A stretch of DNA of 64,000 nt from Arthrobacter sp. OAP107 (GCF_040546765.1 NZ_JBEPOK010000001.1:2728001-2792000), one strand, 5' to 3'. Numbered from the stretch's first letter, positions 42,083 to 50,352 are shown. Notes: a model not told the origin generated them from the letters alone. Numbers and translations: made by a program.

Positions 42083-43183
42083 TTGTTCGATCAACTTTTC
42101 CAACCGCTGGTCCTTGGCGGGCAGACCCTTCCCAATCGCCTGGTGCTTCCGCCCCTGACGCGGAGCCGGGCCCAGGAGGACGGCGTGCCGACACCCCTCA
42201 TGGTCGAGTACTACCGGCAGAGGGCGGGCGCCGGCCTGGTGATCAGCGAAGGGACCGTGGTTTCCCCGCAGGGGGCCTCGTATGCCCGGGTCCCGGGGCT
42301 GTATTCAGCTGAGCAGGTCGCCGGCTGGCGCCCCGTAGTCGCAGCCGCCAGGTCCCGCGGAGCGGCGGTCTACGCACAGCTGTGGCATGTCGGCCGACAG
42401 GCCCACTCATCCGTCCAGCCTGACGGCACCGCGCCCTGGGCGCCCTCGCCCGTGGCCATCACAGGCTGGCAGTACCGCAGCCCCCACGGTCGTATTCCCT
42501 TCGAGGTCCCCCGGCAGCTCAGTGAAGAGGGCATCGCCGAGATCGTCGCCCAGTTCGCCACCGCAGCACGAAATGCGGTGTCCGCCGGTTTTGACGGCGT
42601 GGAACTTCATGCCGCGAACGGGTACCTGTTCGATCAGTTCCTGAACTCCAGTGCCAACCGGCGTTCGGACCGCTACGGCGGGTCCATGGAGAACCGCCTG
42701 CGGTTCCTCCATGAGGTCATTGACGCCGTCAGTGCAGTCATTCCCGCCAGCCGGATAGGCGTGCGCATTTCACCCTCGTCAACCTGGATGGACGTGTTTG
42801 ATCCGGACAAGCGGGGCCTTTACTCGGCCCTGGTGCGCGGCGTCAGCGAACGGGGACTGGCCTACCTTCACCTCGTCGAACCCGGCATCGCCGGTTCCCT
42901 TGATGCCCGCCCCGATGCCGAGACGATTGAAAGCGCTGAACTGGGCGGGCTCTTCGACGGGCCAGTCATCGTCACTGGAGGCCATACTCCTGACACTGCG
43001 GCGGCGGCGGTCAGTGCGGGCGATGCTGATCTTGTCGGTTTTGGGCGGCTGTTCATTGCCAACCCGGACCTGCCCCGCAGGATCAGGACCGGCGCGGAAC
43101 TCGCCGGCCTCCGCCACGAAGGCCTCTACGGCGGGGGTCCTGCAGGGTACACCGATTACCCCGAACTGCAGTCTTCGAATTGA
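42083..43183 (+). CDS. Old-yellow-enzyme-type ene-reductase
   Basis: The 366-residue FMN enzyme begins at TTG 42083, six bases after GAGG, giving MFDQLFQPLVLGGQTLPNRLVLPPLTRSRA. The upstream open frame extends through operator DNA and is not coding. The flavin/substrate motif HAANGYLFDQFLNSSANRRSDRYGGSMENR carries the His/Asn pair of the NemA group. It should reduce a carbon-carbon double bond next to a carbonyl with NAD(P)H. It starts a plus-strand unit with an SDR and a metallo-beta-lactamase-fold protein. Confidence 0.88.
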   Translation: MFDQLFQPLVLGGQTLPNRLVLPPLTRSRAQEDGVPTPLMVEYYRQRAGAGLVISEGTVVSPQGASYARVPGLYSAEQVAGWRPVVAAARSRGAAVYAQLWHVGRQAHSSVQPDGTAPWAPSPVAITGWQYRSPHGRIPFEVPRQLSEEGIAEIVAQFATAARNAVSAGFDGVELHAANGYLFDQFLNSSANRRSDRYGGSMENRLRFLHEVIDAVSAVIPASRIGVRISPSSTWMDVFDPDKRGLYSALVRGVSERGLAYLHLVEPGIAGSLDARPDAETIESAELGGLFDGPVIVTGGHTPDTAAAAVSAGDADLVGFGRLFIANPDLPRRIRTGAELAGLRHEGLYGGGPAGYTDYPELQSSN

Positions 43184-43209
43184 GAACCGGACGATCAAGG
43201 AGCCAGAAC

Positions 43210-43995
43210 ATGGCGGAGCAACACACAAGCGGCCTGGACGCCCCTCGGGGTCTGAACGTGCTGGTAACCGGAGCCGCGGGCGGCATGTGCCGCGGAATCA
43301 ACAGGAGACTCGGCCTGGCCGGACACACGCTGCTGTGCGTCGACCTGGACCTCGCGCGCTGTCAGGCCGCAGTTGAGGAGCTGCGTGCCGAAGGGATAAC
43401 AGCGCACGCCTTCGCAGCCGACGTTACCCGGCCCGACGACGTCTCGCGCCTTCGGGCCGACGTCAAGGACATGGTGGGCGACGTTCATGCCCTCATCAAT
43501 GCGGCAGGAATCCTGGACCGCAAGATGCTTCTGGATCACGACGTGGATTCCTTCTCGCGCGCGATCAACATCAATCTGGTGGGTCCGTTCGCCCTGATCA
43601 GGGCCTTCGCGGAGGACCTCATCGCCGCCAACTGGGGCCGGATCGTCAATGTTTCTTCCATCGCAGGGACGACCGGCTATCCCTATCCCAGCTACGCAGC
43701 TTCCAAGGCCGGCCTCTCAAATCTCACACGCTCGTTGCTCGTGGATTTCTGGGGCACCGGGATCACGGTCAACTCGATCTGCCCGGGCGTCGTGGACACT
43801 CCGATGGTCATCCAGGAAGTGCGTGACCAGGTCCCCAACAAGGTGCCCACAGGAAGGATCGTGGACCCCGACGAGATCGGTGCCGCCATCGCCTTCCTCC
43901 TGACCGACGACGCACGAAGCATCAACGGGGCAGACCTCGTCATTGACGGCGGAGCGACCCAGGTCTTCCGGCTGTTCGAACCGGCCCGGGGCTGA
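43210..43995 (+). CDS. Short-chain dehydrogenase/reductase
   Basis: The 261-residue SDR starts at ATG 43210 (AAGGAGCC before it). Catalytic residues are present: Asn in NAAG, Ser in VNVSSIAG, and Tyr/Lys in SYAASK. The cofactor motif TGxxxGxG reads TGAAGGMC: Cys27 replaces the last Gly, by one base (TGC for GGC). Asp at VDLDLAR favours NAD(H). It is four bases from the next gene and probably oxidises or reduces a hydroxy/keto intermediate. Confidence 0.87.
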   Translation: MAEQHTSGLDAPRGLNVLVTGAAGGMCRGINRRLGLAGHTLLCVDLDLARCQAAVEELRAEGITAHAFAADVTRPDDVSRLRADVKDMVGDVHALINAAGILDRKMLLDHDVDSFSRAININLVGPFALIRAFAEDLIAANWGRIVNVSSIAGTTGYPYPSYAASKAGLSNLTRSLLVDFWGTGITVNSICPGVVDTPMVIQEVRDQVPNKVPTGRIVDPDEIGAAIAFLLTDDARSINGADLVIDGGATQVFRLFEPARG

Positions 43996-43999
43996 CCTC

Positions 44000-45037
44000 G
44001 TGGAAATCACCGGTACAGTCCAGCGCCAGGCATGGCTGAAGAAGGTCATGCCGCCGGTTGAATGCCTGTCAGAGGGCCTGTGGTCGGTGCCCGTGGCATT
44101 TCCCGGCAACCCGATGCGCTACACCCTCGCCTATGTTCTTGCCGCCGGAGCGGACTGCCTCGTCATCGACCCGGGCTTTGACAGCCCCCAGGGACGGCTG
44201 GATCTCCAAGCCGGCCTTCGGGACGCCGGGCTCGGGATCCGGGACGTCACCGGCATCCTGGCAACGCACTTTCACACCGACCATCTGGGCATGGCCGGCT
44301 GGCTCAGGGGACAGTCCGGTGTTGCCCTGGGCAGCGCGGAGAAGCGATACATCTCCGCGTTTGAGGATCCCTTGGACGAAAGCGCGGCCGACCGCGCCAG
44401 GATGCGCACATGGGGCGTGCCGGAAGAGCGCATCAGCGAGGCAGCGATGAGCGTTGACGGCCTCATGCACCTGAGGCAGCTGGCCGACGCTGACCTGCGG
44501 CTGGGCAGCGGGGACACCGTTCCCCTGCCCGGATTCGACCGGCTCACCGTGGTGGAAACACCGGGCCACACACCCGGACACATCTGCCTCCGGGATGCCG
44601 GCCGCGAGGTCTTCATCAGCGGCGACCACGTCCTTCCGCGCATCTCACCGAACGTTTCCCTGGAAATCCGCGGGGACACCGATCCCTTGCGCAGCTGCCT
44701 GGAGTCCCTTGACCGGCTCGACGCAGACACCCATTTCGAGGTGCTCCCTGCCCATGAATACCGGTTCAGGGGCCTGCGGGACCGGGTCCGGCAGCTGAAG
44801 GCCGTGGCGCTGGAACGGTCGGAAGAAGTGGTGCAGGAACTCATCGCGCAGAAAAATCCCATGGTGTGGACCATCGCCGCCAGGCTGAGCTGGTCACGGG
44901 GATTCGCCTCCCTGTCGAACCTGCAGCTGCGTCTGGCCCTGAGCGAGACCGCCGCGCACCTGCAATACCTGCGGACATCGGGCTACCGGCACGATATCGA
45001 CGGCCTTCCCGAAGCGGTCACCCTCATCCGCAGCTGA
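44000..45037 (+). CDS. Metallo-beta-lactamase-fold hydrolase
   Basis: The 345-residue protein starts at GTG 44000, with no strong ribosome binding site but only four bases after the SDR stop, suggesting coupled translation. The zinc motif HFHTDH (His90, His92, Asp94, His95) is followed by VVETPGHTPGH and FISGDHVLP. The C-terminal 100 residues are helical, as in the group with thioesterase- or lactonase-like members. It could hydrolyse a thioester or lactone in the pathway. Confidence 0.85.
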   Translation: MEITGTVQRQAWLKKVMPPVECLSEGLWSVPVAFPGNPMRYTLAYVLAAGADCLVIDPGFDSPQGRLDLQAGLRDAGLGIRDVTGILATHFHTDHLGMAGWLRGQSGVALGSAEKRYISAFEDPLDESAADRARMRTWGVPEERISEAAMSVDGLMHLRQLADADLRLGSGDTVPLPGFDRLTVVETPGHTPGHICLRDAGREVFISGDHVLPRISPNVSLEIRGDTDPLRSCLESLDRLDADTHFEVLPAHEYRFRGLRDRVRQLKAVALERSEEVVQELIAQKNPMVWTIAARLSWSRGFASLSNLQLRLALSETAAHLQYLRTSGYRHDIDGLPEAVTLIRS

Positions 45038-45053
45038 CGGCATTTCAAAGGCA

Positions 45054-45085
45054 AAAGGGCCGGACCACCACGGGTCCGGCCCTTT
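45054..45085 (+). terminator. Terminator after the MBL-fold gene
   Basis: AAAGGGCCGGACC pairs with its complement across about five bases and is followed by TTTCCTT. Confidence 0.8.
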
Positions 45086-45243
45086 CCTTGCTACACGGCC
45101 CTTCTGCCGGAGCGCCGCTCCCCTGCCGGCAACGGCCTGATGGCCGCGCTCAGGGAGGGAGCGAAGGTCTCACTCTCGGCCGCCTTCCGGGCCCGGCGGC
45201 CGCGGCACGCTCGGGGCAGCGGGAGTATGCCGTAAACGTCAAA

Positions 45244-45283
45244 GGGCCGGACCCTGTGAGCAGTTTCACAGCGGGTCCGGCCC
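45244..45283 (-). terminator. Hairpin at the end of the carboxylase-beta operon
   Basis: GGGCCGGACC and CTGTGA pair with their complements across a GCAGT-type loop. The outer stem is the same sequence as in the hairpin at 45054. The 158 bases between the two hairpins hold nothing recognisable. Confidence 0.7.
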
Positions 45284-45293
45284 GTCTGAGGTT

Positions 45294-45611
45294 CTAGGAG
45301 TTAAGGTCGATTTCCCTCTCCTCTGCCAGGAACCAGCGCATGTCGGCGAGGAATTCGTGCTCGTGCTCGAAGAGGAGTTTTGCTTCCTCCCCCGCATAGG
45401 CGGTCTTCACGTCGGCGACGCTGTCGAACCAGAGTTCAGCCATGCCATTGAACGGCCATTGCTTCGGGTGCTCGATGGCAGGGTTTTGCCGGTAGCGCCG
45501 CAATCCGGGCAGCCTGCGGACAAGTACGGGGTGTTCGACGTTCCACTTGTGGAGGAATTCGTCCCGGCTCAAGCCGTCTTTGGCGGTCAGGACAGCAACA
45601 ACCTTGATCAT
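45294..45611 (-). CDS. EthD domain protein (first)
   Basis: The 105-residue protein is a typical EthD-type dimeric barrel: MIKVVAVLTAKDGLSRDEFLHKWNVEHPVLVRRLPGLRRYRQN (in pieces), with the conserved HxPLV-like start and LPGLRRY. EthD-like proteins are found with cytochrome P450 systems and with ring-modifying enzymes; catalytic role is mostly unproven. It lies 11 bases after the carboxylase beta gene and is co-transcribed. Confidence 0.82.
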   Translation of the reverse strand: MIKVVAVLTAKDGLSRDEFLHKWNVEHPVLVRRLPGLRRYRQNPAIEHPKQWPFNGMAELWFDSVADVKTAYAGEEAKLLFEHEHEFLADMRWFLAEEREIDLNS

Positions 45612-45622
45612 CGGTAGTCCCG

Positions 45623-47203
45623 TTATGCCGGAGTCACGGCCTGGCGGCGCTCGACGGGGACGGCTTTGCGCCGGCCGTAGAGATCCAGGCGTACCATCAG
45701 ATCCGCCCGCAGTTCATTGGCGGGAACAACGGCTTCCACCGCGTTGGCATTGGCGATCTTGAAGACATCGATCCCTTCGGCGTACTCGGCGTGCTTCTCC
45801 ATGATGAACTTCTGGCGTTCCTGAGGATCCTCGATCTCGTGGATCTGGTTGTAGTAGATGCCGTTGACCGCCGCATCCGGACCCATGAGCGCAGGCCGGG
45901 CGGTGGGAAGGGCAATCACCGCGTCAGGATTCATCGGGGCGCCGGACATCGCCAGGTAGCCGCCGCCGTAGGCCTTGCGTACCAGCACCGTGATGCGGGG
46001 GACCCTGCATTCCGAGACGGCAAAGATCATCTTGGCGCCGTGCCGGATGATGCCCTGGCGCTCCACAGCCGAACCGATCATGTACCCGGCGATGTCTACC
46101 AGGAAGATAATCGGGATGTTGTAGGCGTTGCAGATCCAGATGAACCGCGCTGCCTTGTCGGAGGAATCAGGGAAGATCGACCCGCCCATGTGCTTGGGCT
46201 GATTGCCGACGAGTCCCACAGGCCGGCCTCCGATCCGGGCAAACCCGGTCAGCATTTCGGGGGCGAAGAGCTCCTTGTACGGGAACCAGCTCCCTTCATC
46301 GACCAACGATTCGACGAACTCTTCCATGTCGAACACTTCGGCCTCGCGCAGCGGAACGATCTCCTCCAGCATGCGGCCGGGGCGTGGCTCCAGTGCGGGG
46401 GCAACGGGGGCGGGCTGCTCCCAGCTGGCGGGCAGGAAGCTCAGCCACACGCGGATGGCGGCAATTGCTTCCGCGTCGTCTTCCACGAGGACATCGCCAA
46501 GACCCGAGACCGTACAGTGCATCTCGGCCCCGCCCATCTCCTCGAGCGTGACCTTTTCCCCCGTCACCATCTCCGCCAGGCGCGGGGAACCAAGGTAGGC
46601 CGTCGCGTGGCCACGGACCATGATGGTCATGTCGCACAGTGCCGGAACATAGGCCGAGCCGGCCGGGGACGGGCCGAAGAGCGCGCACACCTGCGGCACA
46701 CGTCCTGAAATCTGGACCTGGTTGTAGAAGATGTTTCCCCAGGCGTGGCGGCCCGCGAAGCTCTCAAACTGCTCGTCGATGCGGGCCCCGGCGGAATCGA
46801 ACAAGTAAACCAGAGGGATCCCGGCCGCGTTGGATTTCTCCTGTGCCGCCGTGATCTTCTCAAACGTCCTGTTCCCCCAAGTACCGGCCTTGACGCTGAA
46901 ATCATTCGCGATCACGCAGACCTGCCGGCCGTCCACCCGCCCGAAAGCGATGACGACGGCGTCGCCCGGCAGACCGTCTTCGAAGCGGGCCAGGAGCCCG
47001 TCCTCAATGTATTCGTTGTCATCAAACAGCAGGGCAAGACGTTCGCGGACCAGCAGCTTGCCGGACTCGACGATCTTCTTGCGGTTCTTCTCTGAACCGC
47101 CGATCTTTGCCTGCTCGAGCTTCTCCCGGAGAAGTTCGTGCACGGTGGGCGCCTCAGCTGCCGCCGTCGGCGCCTCGGCTTCCGTGATCGTGGTGGTGCT
47201 CAT
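45623..47203 (-). CDS. Acyl-CoA carboxylase beta subunit (carboxyltransferase)
   Basis: The 526-residue protein starts at ATG 47203 (TGGAGG in front). N- and C-terminal crotonase-like halves are visible, with VIANDFSVKAGTWG, VYLFDSAGARIDEQ, GPSPAGSAYVPALCD, FLVDIAGYMIGSAVERQGIIRHGAKM and KAYGGGYLAMSG. These are marks of the MCC/PCC/GCD beta group. It should transfer CO2 from the biotin of the alpha subunit at 37022 to an acyl-CoA. Ala in DIAGYMIG, where propionyl-type enzymes often have V/T-P-G-F, is closer to methylcrotonyl/geranyl-type enzymes, though not decisive. Confidence 0.88.
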   Translation of the reverse strand: MSTTTITEAEAPTAAAEAPTVHELLREKLEQAKIGGSEKNRKKIVESGKLLVRERLALLFDDNEYIEDGLLARFEDGLPGDAVVIAFGRVDGRQVCVIANDFSVKAGTWGNRTFEKITAAQEKSNAAGIPLVYLFDSAGARIDEQFESFAGRHAWGNIFYNQVQISGRVPQVCALFGPSPAGSAYVPALCDMTIMVRGHATAYLGSPRLAEMVTGEKVTLEEMGGAEMHCTVSGLGDVLVEDDAEAIAAIRVWLSFLPASWEQPAPVAPALEPRPGRMLEEIVPLREAEVFDMEEFVESLVDEGSWFPYKELFAPEMLTGFARIGGRPVGLVGNQPKHMGGSIFPDSSDKAARFIWICNAYNIPIIFLVDIAGYMIGSAVERQGIIRHGAKMIFAVSECRVPRITVLVRKAYGGGYLAMSGAPMNPDAVIALPTARPALMGPDAAVNGIYYNQIHEIEDPQERQKFIMEKHAEYAEGIDVFKIANANAVEAVVPANELRADLMVRLDLYGRRKAVPVERRQAVTPA

Positions 47204-47250
47204 AAAGGCCTCCAGTTGAAAAGCAGATAAATACTTACGCTTAACCAGTA

Positions 47251-47271
47251 TACGAACAAGCGCTCGCTCGT
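47251..47271 (-). promoter_or_regulatory. TetR-type operator before the carboxylase beta gene
   Basis: TACGAACAAGCGCTCGCTCGT, core ACGAACAAGCG, starts 48 bases upstream of the ATG. It is the closest match to the site at 41249. Confidence 0.6.
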
Positions 47272-47378
47272 CTAGTCCCCGGACTAATTCTCCGGCTGCG
47301 CGACAGGGTTTCCGGTCCTGAAAAAAACGAAGGGAGGCCCGCCTGATGCACATCAGGCAAGCCTCCCGCCGGCAGCCG

Positions 47379-47828
47379 TCAGGATCGGTAGTCGATCTCC
47401 AGGTCGGCGACGTCCTGGTCAGCCAGGTTCACAACAATGTTGTCCGGAGTCCGGGTCGTCATCCAGATCAACTCCTCGGTCTTGCTGGCATTGCCTTCAA
47501 TATGAGGCATGAACGGCGGCACGAAGACGAAGTCGCCTTCTTCGAGGTAGACAATCTCGCTGTAACCCTCGCCGTAACGGATGAAACCGCGGCCCTTGAA
47601 GACATATCCACCGGTCTGCGCTTCCCCGTGGTGGTGCGGATCTGAAATTTCACCTGGGCCGGTGTAAACCTTCCCGAACCACAGCTTGTCGGCGGCACTG
47701 TTCTCCTTGCTCACCCCCGAAATGCGCCGGGCATTCTGCGTCTGACCAGGGGCGACCTGCAAATCGCCGGCACGGTGAACACGGAAGATGTCGGTGTTCC
47801 TGTTGATATCAAAAGCGACGTCTGTCAT
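47379..47828 (-). CDS. Cupin domain protein
   Basis: The 149-residue protein starts at ATG 47828 (AAAGGACC before it). Cupin motif 1 appears in DPHHHGEAQTGGYVFKGRGFIRYG and motif 2 in EEGDFVFVPPFMPHIEGNASKTEELIW, with His ligands for a metal. Function is open: sensor, isomerase or small dioxygenase. It converges with nothing; its promoter carries an operator-like site 104-123 bases upstream, so it is in the regulon. Confidence 0.82.
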   Translation of the reverse strand: MTDVAFDINRNTDIFRVHRAGDLQVAPGQTQNARRISGVSKENSAADKLWFGKVYTGPGEISDPHHHGEAQTGGYVFKGRGFIRYGEGYSEIVYLEEGDFVFVPPFMPHIEGNASKTEELIWMTTRTPDNIVVNLADQDVADLEIDYRS

Positions 47829-47931
47829 CGCTGGTCCTTTCAAAGTGGCATCGGTGGCACGCTCACGGATCGTCCAACCAAGCGGGCGGACGCCCCTTTA
47901 GCAAGTATCCAGTCGAGTCGCACTTCGGTCA

Positions 47932-47951
47932 AGACGAACGTTTGTTCGCGA
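47932..47951 (-). promoter_or_regulatory. TetR-type operator upstream of the cupin gene
   Basis: GACGAACGTTTGTTCGCG contains the palindrome CGAACGTTTGTTCG. Its complement, CGAACAAACGTTCG, matches the shared core in the minus direction. Confidence 0.6.
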
Positions 47952-48092
47952 CGCGAGTCGCACCCTCTGTAATCTCCGCCACGTCCGTCCCGATCGGCTT
48001 GACCCTGACATCAACGTCAAGGTTTACGTTGGTGGCGCCCGCATGGCACCCGCCCTCTTCTTGACCTAGATCATCGTTTGGAGACTCGCGCC

Positions 48093-48310
48093 GTGAAGCA
48101 CAACAGAACCCTGCTGGTTTACCTGCTCGGATTGGGCGTGTTTGCCGCCGTCATCACCGGGATGGAGGTGATTGGTGTTCTGCCTTAGCTTGCAGAAGCC
48201 TACGGGGTATCGTCAGCCAGCACTGGGGTCCTGGTGAGCGTCTATGCGCTCGTTGTCGCTGTCACCGGCCCCATGGTCAGCCTGGTCACCGCACGGCTCG
48301 ACAGTAATGG
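48093..48310 (+). pseudogene. MFS transporter N-terminal fragment
   Basis: From GTG 48093 (GGAG before it) the frame encodes LLVYLLGLGVFAAVITGMEVIG, then an in-frame TAG at 48186, then AEAYGVSSASTGVLVSVYALVV. This is the first two membrane segments of an AraJ-type drug or sugar efflux protein. The remaining ten segments are missing; similarity stops near 48310. Confidence 0.75.
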
Positions 48311-48312
48311 GG

Positions 48313-48492
48313 CTTGCGTGGACAACCCGGCCGTCAGAAGATCGCGGATCTGGAGGACCCTCATGACGCTGGCCTCGGATAATCCCTGTATCCATTGCCC
48401 AGCCTTTCCGGGCGAAGCAGGCCCTGGTCCTCGTAATGCCGGAGCATGCGTGCACTTACGCCAGTCAACTCGGCCAAGATCCCGATTTTCAT
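48313..48492 (-). pseudogene. MerR regulator N-terminal fragment, frameshifted
   Basis: On the minus strand from ATG 48492 the frame encodes MKIGILAELTGVSARMLRHYE, then QGLLRPERLGNGYRDY, the MerR helix-turn-helix. A one-base loss then shifts the frame; EASVMRVLQIRDLLTAGLST continues in the next frame. The effector domain is gone. It abuts the MFS fragment head to head, so both were cut in one event. Confidence 0.75.
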
Positions 48493-48526
48493 GCGCTCCT
48501 GCCAGTACCTATTCCAACTCATGTGC

Positions 48527-48544
48527 TACGAACAAACGCTTGTA
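48527..48544 (+). promoter_or_regulatory. TetR-type operator before the EthD/SnoaL pair
   Basis: TACGAACAAACGCTTGTA matches the core ACGAACAAnCG and is also a partial palindrome. It ends 60 bases before the ATG at 48605 and overlaps the 5' region of the dead MerR gene. Confidence 0.6.
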
Positions 48545-48604
48545 TTGACGACGATTGCTTTCACAGTGCACAATCGACGTGCCGCCAACCAAAGGAGTCT
48601 GAGG

Positions 48605-49261
48605 ATGCCCAAACGGATCACGTACCTGGAGAAACGCGACGGGATGCCGCGGGATGACTTCGGCCTCCACTGGTCGACCACGCATGCAGAGATAGCTCGC
48701 GACTTACCCGGAGTGATCGCCTACCGCCAGAATCACGTACGGCCACCATCGGCATCGCCTTCGGCCGATGCCTACGCCGTGGACGGCATCGTTGAGCTGT
48801 GGTTCGCCGACGAGAGCGTGGTCGACGCAGGCTTCGACTCTGATGTCGCCCGACGACTCGCCGCCGACGAACCAAACTTCCTCAGCGGGCTCACTGGCGG
48901 CCCGGTTTCTGCCGATGACCCGTATGAATCCTCGCCACACAAGTTGTGGCTGCTCGCGCGTTGGCGCAGCGACGCGTCCGCGGACCATGAGGCAGTGACG
49001 GCATGGGCAAATCTCCGGGCGGCCGAATGGTCGGGCGCCCTCAGCGCGAGCGTCAATTACTTGAACCCAGATGGTCTATTGCTAACGCGCAAAGCCTTGC
49101 GGTCCGAGCCACGTATTCCCCAAGTTGCCATTGCCTTCGGTTTCACCAGCGGGCAGTGTGCGGCCGACGCAGCGGCGACTATCGCAGATGAGCTCGGCCA
49201 AATACAAGGCATGCTAGACAATATCCACGTATATTCTGCGGAGGAATTGGTATTCATCTGA
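48605..49261 (+). CDS. EthD domain protein (second, long form)
   Basis: The 218-residue protein starts at ATG 48605, seven bases after AAAGGAG. Its N-terminal half is EthD-like: MPKRITYLEKRDGMPRDDF, then HWSTTHAEIARDLPGVIAYRQNHV. The C-terminal half (about 120-218) may be a second, weaker barrel domain (PQVAIAFGFTSGQCAADAAATI). The stop overlaps the next start (TGATG), so it forms a two-gene unit with a SnoaL-like protein under the shared operator. Base composition here is slightly less GC-rich in places than in the neighbours. Confidence 0.78.
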   Translation: MPKRITYLEKRDGMPRDDFGLHWSTTHAEIARDLPGVIAYRQNHVRPPSASPSADAYAVDGIVELWFADESVVDAGFDSDVARRLAADEPNFLSGLTGGPVSADDPYESSPHKLWLLARWRSDASADHEAVTAWANLRAAEWSGALSASVNYLNPDGLLLTRKALRSEPRIPQVAIAFGFTSGQCAADAAATIADELGQIQGMLDNIHVYSAEELVFI

Positions 49262-49779
49262 TGGCCTGCATCGATTTTGAAGTCGCCAGGAACCTGAAGA
49301 TCGACTATTTCCGCCACTTGGACGCAAAGCGTTGGGCGGACCTCAGGCGCCTTTTCCATGACAATGCCATGTTCGCGGGCTTCCCCTTTGCGACTGGAGA
49401 CGCCGACGCATTCGTCCAGGGCGTCGCCAGCTTCCTGGACGGCGTCGACTCGATCCATCAGGGCTTCATTCCCCGGATGACGTCAATTGACAACGACACG
49501 ATTAGGGGCCTGTGGTCGATGCATGACTACCTGGTCTGGCCCAGGGACAGCAGGGACTATCGCGGAGCCAAGGTCCCCGGACTCTACGGGATCCGGGGAT
49601 ACGGAACCTACGAGGAGGAATACCGACGGCTTGACGGGCAGTGGCGAATTTCAGTCATGCGCCTCGTCCGGACAAGAATCGATCTCCTGACGGACGAGTC
49701 GCTTTCACTGCGCGACCAGGACTTCCTGGCCCCGGACCCGGAATGGATTCCCTCGGAGCTCCCGCACCAGATTGGCTAA
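49261..49779 (+). CDS. SnoaL-like (NTF2-fold) protein
   Basis: The 172-residue protein has the NTF2-like pattern of SnoaL_4: LKIDYFRHLDAKRWADLRRLFHDNAMFAG, later GLWSMHDYLVWP, GYGTYEEEYRRLDGQWRISVMRLVRTRIDLL. Relatives include scytalone dehydratase, bile-acid 7-alpha dehydratase and ring-forming cyclases. Coupling with an EthD protein suggests dehydration or isomerisation of a cyclic intermediate (inference). Confidence 0.8.
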   Translation: MACIDFEVARNLKIDYFRHLDAKRWADLRRLFHDNAMFAGFPFATGDADAFVQGVASFLDGVDSIHQGFIPRMTSIDNDTIRGLWSMHDYLVWPRDSRDYRGAKVPGLYGIRGYGTYEEEYRRLDGQWRISVMRLVRTRIDLLTDESLSLRDQDFLAPDPEWIPSELPHQIG

Positions 49780-49995
49780 ATTCGCCCTTCACTGCTGGCT
49801 CGGACCTGGACGTGCGGCTTCATAGGGGAATGGAACTAACTGCGGGTGCGAAGAGGCGAACCCATGCTCGGAAGCCAGTTGCGCGGCTTGTCGGTGGATC
49901 CGCGGACAAACCAGCGTCGCCGGCGATATTACGGACCGGGCCGCGCCCTCGAACCCGTCAATGCGCTCGAGCAGCGTTAGGAGTGCCTGGCGGCA

Positions 49996-50160
49996 CTACC
50001 CGCACAGGTCCTGCCTGACGGTGGTGCGGTCGATCACGGACCAGGCCGCACCGCCGATGTCGTCAAATCCCACGATGCTGACGTCCTGCGGAACGAAAAT
50101 CGCCGTCGGCCGGACAGCCATGGAAAGCAGACTGGATGCCGCTTCTGCGCTGCCTTCGAA
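49996..50160 (-). pseudogene. LacI family regulator C-terminal fragment
   Basis: On the minus strand the frame reads FEGSAEAASSLLSMAVRPTAIFV, then PQDVSIVGFDDIGGAAW, then IDRTTVRQDLCG and a stop. PQDVSIVGFDD and the TTVRQ pattern are LacI hallmarks. About 25 residues normally found between TAIF and PxDVS are missing, and nothing of the DNA-binding domain is found in 50161-50260. The rest of the gap 49780-50352 holds only a hairpin. Confidence 0.75.
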
Positions 50161-50264
50161 GCTAGCCGAGCATTGGGGAATTACGGTTATCGGCGCCTCA
50201 AAATAGGTGGGGGATGCTTGTTTGCTGCGGTTGCCGGGCGGCGCATTACCCGAGGTTTAACCGC

Positions 50265-50306
50265 GTTAGCTCCCATAGGTTACGGACGAAACCTGTGGGA
50301 GCTAAC
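50265..50306. terminator. Long hairpin after the sugar-binding-protein gene
   Basis: GTTAGCTCCCATAGGTT pairs along 17 bases (one wobble) with AACCTGTGGGAGCTAAC across an eight-base loop, 47 bases past the stop at 50353. No U tract is seen on the minus strand. Confidence 0.6.
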
Positions 50307-50352
50307 TGCTGAGAGTGAGGAAAAGAAGAGATGGAGTCTCGTGGAGCGTTGT

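Noticed and set aside
45054..45283. Small RNA between two matching hairpins
   Set aside because: The hairpins are placed as terminators of convergent genes; no promoter is seen between them.
48093..48310. Small membrane protein of 31 codons
   Set aside because: The same frame continues with MFS similarity after the TAG, so it is a broken transporter.
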